DNA of 26,102 nucleotides. Origin: JAICUY01 sp035708065 (GTDB lineage Bacteria > Chloroflexota > Limnocylindria > QHBO01). The stretch covers positions 1 to 26,102 of the forward strand of contig DASSTC010000068.1 in the NCBI GenBank assembly GCA_035708065.1, given 5' to 3'. This document shows, one piece after another, positions 23,205-26,102 of this stretch. The notes beneath the pieces are model-generated. The model was given only the letters and a program-made list of their open reading frames with translations, made no database searches and had not been told where the DNA came from. The translations under genes were made by a program, and so were the position numbers. Within the stretch, counting starts at the first letter, position 1. Each line of letters starts with the position of its first letter.

Positions 23205-23275
23205 CCGTGCTGACGACCCGGGTGCCGTTCGAGGCTCCTGGGTCCTCGCATATCTCCCCGCCATTTCGACGATGA

Positions 23276-23361
23276 CCGGTGCCTGGGCTCCCGCACCTGA
23301 TCGAAGCCACCGGAGCCGCGCCCGAATGACCGCCATCCGCCACCGATGCCGCCGCATCGGT
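23276..23361 (+). promoter_or_regulatory. Two candidate stem-loops in the rpsO-pnp gap
   Basis: The 214-nt gap carries CCGGTG / CACCGG (23276-23281 and 23308-23313, long loop) and a tighter 8-bp stem ACCGATGC / GCATCGGT (23342-23349 and 23354-23361) with a CGCC loop, 57 nt before the pnp start. No T-tract follows, so these are not obvious terminators. In E. coli a leader stem-loop of pnp is cut by RNase III and used by PNPase for autoregulation; a similar role here is only a possibility. No convincing promoter is seen in the gap. Confidence 0.4.
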
Positions 23362-23418
23362 CCGGCGTGAGCAGAGCGCCGAGCGCCGAAGAAGAGAACG
23401 AGAGAGGAATCAATATCA

Positions 23419-26031
23419 GTGTCCATCAAGGTTGAGGCCGAGATCGGCCACCAGACCTTCTCGCTGGAAGCGGGAAAGCTGGCCGAGCAGGCCGACGGTG
23501 CGGTGCTCGTGCGCTACGGCGACACGGTGCTGCTGGCGACCGCGGTTGCCAGCAAGGAGCCCCGAGAGGGGACCGACTTCTTCCCGCTGACCATCGACTA
23601 CGAGGAGCGGATGTACGCCGCCGGGAAGATCCCGGGCGGATTCATCAAGCGTGAGTCGCGCCCGTCGGAGGCGGCCATCCTGGCCATGCGCCTCACCGAC
23701 CGGCCGATCCGGCCGCTGTTCCCCAAGGGCTACCGCAACGACGTGCAGGTCGTGCTGACCGTGCTGTCGGTCGACCAGGAGAACGACCCGGACATCCTCG
23801 CCGTCAACGGCGCCTCGGCCGCCCTGTCGGTGAGCGGCATCCCCTTCCAGGGACCGGCCGGGGCGGTGCGCGTCGGCCGCATCGACGGCCAGTTCGTCAC
23901 GAACCCGACCTACAGCCAGCTCGAGGAGAGCGATCTCGACCTGGTGGTCGCCGGCACCCGCGACGCGGTGATGATGGTCGAGGCCGGCGCCAAGATCCTG
24001 CCCGAGGCGACCATGGCGGATGCCATCGAGTATGGACAGCGCGAGCTGCAGAAGAGCATCGAGCTGCAGGACAAGCTGGTGGCCACGGCCGGCACGCCCA
24101 AGAAGATGCCGTTCCTCGGCCCCAAGGCTGACTCCGTCGTTAAGCTGGGCAGGGCCCTTGGTTCGGGCGAACCGGAGTTCGTCGTCTTCGACGTCGAGAC
24201 GACCGCCATGAAGCCGGAGAACGGATACATCGTCGACCTCGCCGCACTGCGCGTTCGCGGCGGACAGGTCGTCGACCGCTTCGAGTCACTGGTGAACCCG
24301 GGACGCTCGATCGTCGGCCATCAGGTGCACGGCATCTCGGACCAGGACGTCGCCAACGCGCCGACGGCGGCCGAGCTGCTGCCGAAGTTCGTGGAATGGA
24401 TCGGCGACGCCGCGGTGGTTGCCCACAACGTCACCTTCGACCTGCCGTTCATCCTGCGGCACCTGCCCAACGACGTGCGCTGGGAGCCGACCGCGATCTA
24501 CGACACCCTCGAGCTTGCGTACCAGCTCTATCCCGATGCCGGCAGCTACAAGCTCGCCGACCTGGTGCGCTTCGTCTTCGGCCGTGACCACGAGGCCGCG
24601 CACCGGGCGATGCCAGACGCGCAGGCGACCGCGGACCTGTTCATCAACCTGACCGATGGCCTGGCCCAGCGCCTGGACGCCGTCCGCGGTGACATCACCG
24701 ACGAGATCCGTCGTGCGCGCGAGGGCTACAACCGCAGCGAGCAGAACCAGCGCATCGAGGACATCCGGCGCCGGCATGGCATCGGCTCCGGCCTGATGGA
24801 CGTCCTGCTCAAGGCGACCGTTCGCGAAACGGTGCTGTCGGAGGGGATCCGCATCGATGGCCGCGACACGAGCACCATCCGGCCGATCAGCGTGGAGGTC
24901 GGCATCCTGCCGCGCACCCACGGCTCCGGCCTGTTCACCCGTGGCCAGACCCAGGTGCTGTCGATCGCCACGCTCGGCCCATCGAGCGACGTGCAGCGCC
25001 TCGACACGATCAGCCCGGAGACGGAGAAGCGCTACATCCACCACTACAACATGCCGCCATACTCCACCGGCGAAGCGAAGTTCATGCGTGGCCCCGGCCG
25101 GCGTGAGATCGGCCACGGGGCGCTCGCCGAGCGAGCCCTCATCCCGGTCCTGCCCAGCGAGGCGGAGTTCCCGTACGTCATCCGCGTCGTCAGCGAGGCG
25201 GTGAGCAGCAACGGGTCGACGTCGATGGCCTCGACCTGCGGCAGCACCCTGGCGCTGATGGATGCCGGCGTGCCGATCTCGGCACCGGTCGGCGGTGTGG
25301 CGATGGGCCTGATCACCGATGCGGCGACCGGCCGCTACGCGGTCCTCACCGACATCACCGGCAAGGAGGACGCTTTCGGCGACATGGACTTCAAGGTGAC
25401 CGGCACGAGCGAGGGCGTGACGGCGCTGCAGATGGACATCAAGACCGCGGGCATCACTCCCGAGATCCTGCGCGATGCGCTCGAGCAGGCGCGCAAGGGG
25501 CGGCTGTTCATCCTCGACAAGATGACGGCCACGATCAGCGCCAGCCGCAGTGAGCTGAGCCAGTACGCGCCGCGGATCATCACCATGAAGATCCCGGTCG
25601 ACAAGATTCGCGACGTCATCGGCGCCGGCGGCAAGGTGATCCGTCAGATCACCGCCGAGACCGGCACGCAGATTAACGTCGAGGACGACGGCACGATCCA
25701 GATCGCGTCGACGTCCGGCGAGGCCTCCGACAAGGCGGTCCGCTGGATCGAGGGGCTGACGCGGGACGTCGAGGTCGGCAAGGAATACCTCGGCAAGGTG
25801 ACTCGCATCATGAACTTCGGCGCCTTCGTGGAGATCCTGCCCGGCAAGGAGGGCCTGGTCCACATCAGCCAGCTCGCCGACTACCGGGTGCCGCGCGTCG
25901 AGGACGTGGTCAGCATCGGCGATGAGCTGATGGTGGTCGTCACCGAGATCGACCGCATGGGCCGCGTCAACCTGTCGCGGCGTGCCGCGATGGAGCGCCA
26001 CATGGCGAAGGCGGGCGCCAACCAGTCGTAA
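23419..26031 (+). CDS. pnp: Polynucleotide phosphorylase with an inserted DEDDh exonuclease domain
   Basis: PNPase degrades RNA 3'-5' by phosphorolysis and works as a ring trimer. This one has 870 aa instead of about 700-720. Order: RNase PH core 1 (about 1-215); a short linker helix; a DnaQ-like DEDDh exonuclease (about 253-413); the rest of the alpha-helical linker (about 415-480); RNase PH core 2 (about 485-715) with metal ligands D651, D657 and K659; KH with IGAGGK (734-739); S1 (about 787-858). The exonuclease residues D258, E260, D341, H395 and D400 are all present. The frame is continuous and base composition matches the flanks, so it is a true fusion, not an assembly join. GTG 23419 has AGAGAGG 11 nt upstream and follows rpsO as usual. 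Confidence 0.96.
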   Translation: MSIKVEAEIGHQTFSLEAGKLAEQADGAVLVRYGDTVLLATAVASKEPREGTDFFPLTIDYEERMYAAGKIPGGFIKRESRPSEAAILAMRLTDRPIRPLFPKGYRNDVQVVLTVLSVDQENDPDILAVNGASAALSVSGIPFQGPAGAVRVGRIDGQFVTNPTYSQLEESDLDLVVAGTRDAVMMVEAGAKILPEATMADAIEYGQRELQKSIELQDKLVATAGTPKKMPFLGPKADSVVKLGRALGSGEPEFVVFDVETTAMKPENGYIVDLAALRVRGGQVVDRFESLVNPGRSIVGHQVHGISDQDVANAPTAAELLPKFVEWIGDAAVVAHNVTFDLPFILRHLPNDVRWEPTAIYDTLELAYQLYPDAGSYKLADLVRFVFGRDHEAAHRAMPDAQATADLFINLTDGLAQRLDAVRGDITDEIRRAREGYNRSEQNQRIEDIRRRHGIGSGLMDVLLKATVRETVLSEGIRIDGRDTSTIRPISVEVGILPRTHGSGLFTRGQTQVLSIATLGPSSDVQRLDTISPETEKRYIHHYNMPPYSTGEAKFMRGPGRREIGHGALAERALIPVLPSEAEFPYVIRVVSEAVSSNGSTSMASTCGSTLALMDAGVPISAPVGGVAMGLITDAATGRYAVLTDITGKEDAFGDMDFKVTGTSEGVTALQMDIKTAGITPEILRDALEQARKGRLFILDKMTATISASRSELSQYAPRIITMKIPVDKIRDVIGAGGKVIRQITAETGTQINVEDDGTIQIASTSGEASDKAVRWIEGLTRDVEVGKEYLGKVTRIMNFGAFVEILPGKEGLVHISQLADYRVPRVEDVVSIGDELMVVVTEIDRMGRVNLSRRAAMERHMAKAGANQS
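24175..24657 (+). other. DEDDh (DnaQ/epsilon-like) 3'-5' exonuclease domain within PNPase
   Basis: Domain coordinates inside pnp. Exo I: EFVVFDVETTAMKPENG with D258 and E260. Exo II: VVAHNVTFDLPFIL with D341. Exo III: AHRAMPDAQATADLF with H395 and D400, the H-x4-D spacing of the DEDDh subclass. The intervening sequence (LVNPGRSIVGHQVHGISDQDV, IYDTLELAYQLYP, KLADLVRF) resembles the proofreading exonuclease of DNA polymerase III epsilon/PolC rather than oligoribonuclease, as judged from memory. Substrate (RNA or DNA) cannot be read from sequence. Confidence 0.93.
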
Positions 26032-26050
26032 GGAGGACGGCTCCGGCTCG

Positions 26051-26102
26051 ATGGGCAGCGAGCGGTTGCTGGCGGAGATCGGCGACGAGGTCCGCGCCTG
26101 CA
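26051..26102 (+). CDS. Start of an unidentified downstream gene (partial)
   Basis: An open frame begins at ATG 26051 and runs off the window (MGSERLLAEIGDEVRAC). AGGAGG overlaps the end of pnp at 26031-26036, though 14 nt from this ATG is long, so the true start may differ. Seventeen residues are too few to name a family. Confidence 0.35.
   Translation, partial: MGSERLLAEIGDEVRAC

Noticed and set aside
24100..24700. Frameshift or chimeric assembly joining pnp to a dnaQ-like gene
   Set aside because: The frame is continuous on both sides of the insert, PNPase sequence resumes correctly after it, and base composition does not change.
24286..26001. 571-codon minus-strand frame opposite pnp
   Set aside because: Shadow of the pnp reading frame; His/Asp/Arg-rich composition and no motif.

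Overview
This is a GC-rich bacterial chromosome segment made almost entirely of core genes. All but one gene lie on the plus strand, packed with 1-20 nt overlaps or very short gaps. The gene order, the single-membrane style of the envelope genes, the high GC, the DUF3352 protein between ffh and rpsP and the frequent GTG/TTG starts suggest a Chloroflexota lineage of the Limnocylindria/Ellin6529 type. That placement is inference from memory of gene order; no 16S or other decisive marker is present.

Layout. (1) Positions 1-4288: the 3' end of smc, then ftsY, ffh and a membrane-anchored DUF3352 protein (chromosome organisation and SRP targeting). (2) 4323-7780: rpsP, khpA, rimM, trmD, rplS, rnhB and a YraN-family gene (ribosome subunits, ribosome maturation, tRNA m1G37 modification, RNA/DNA hybrid removal). 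(3) 7781-9140: a gap with an 11-bp tandem repeat, then the only minus-strand gene, a secreted triple-LysM lytic transglycosylase. (4) 9503-16257: rpsB, tsf, pyrH, frr, uppS, cdsA, dxr, rseP (translation, pyrimidine nucleotides, then isoprenoid/lipid carriers and the site-2 protease). (5) 16403-22834: a structured leader, then nusA, ylxR, infB, rbfA, nrnA, truB, ribF. rimP, normally just upstream of nusA, is absent. (6) 22935-26031: rpsO and pnp, followed by the first codons of another gene.

The most unusual object is the PNPase gene. It encodes 870 residues, against about 700-720 in the usual family member. The extra length is a DnaQ-like DEDDh 3'-5' exonuclease domain with all five catalytic residues intact, inserted in frame into the alpha-helical linker between the two RNase PH cores. 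The PNPase metal ligands, KH and S1 domains are also intact. The protein therefore appears to combine a phosphorolytic and a hydrolytic 3'-exonuclease in one chain, in a cluster that also carries the nanoRNase NrnA.

Regulatory structure is visible in the few gaps. Extended -10 elements of the form TGnTATACT precede rplS, rpsB and nusA, and a variant (TGCTAGGAT) precedes rpsO. Just downstream of the nusA promoter is a strong intrinsic-terminator-like hairpin that looks like an attenuator. The rplS, rpsB and pnp leaders contain hairpins that could be autoregulatory sites. These promoter and leader assignments rest on pattern recognition only.
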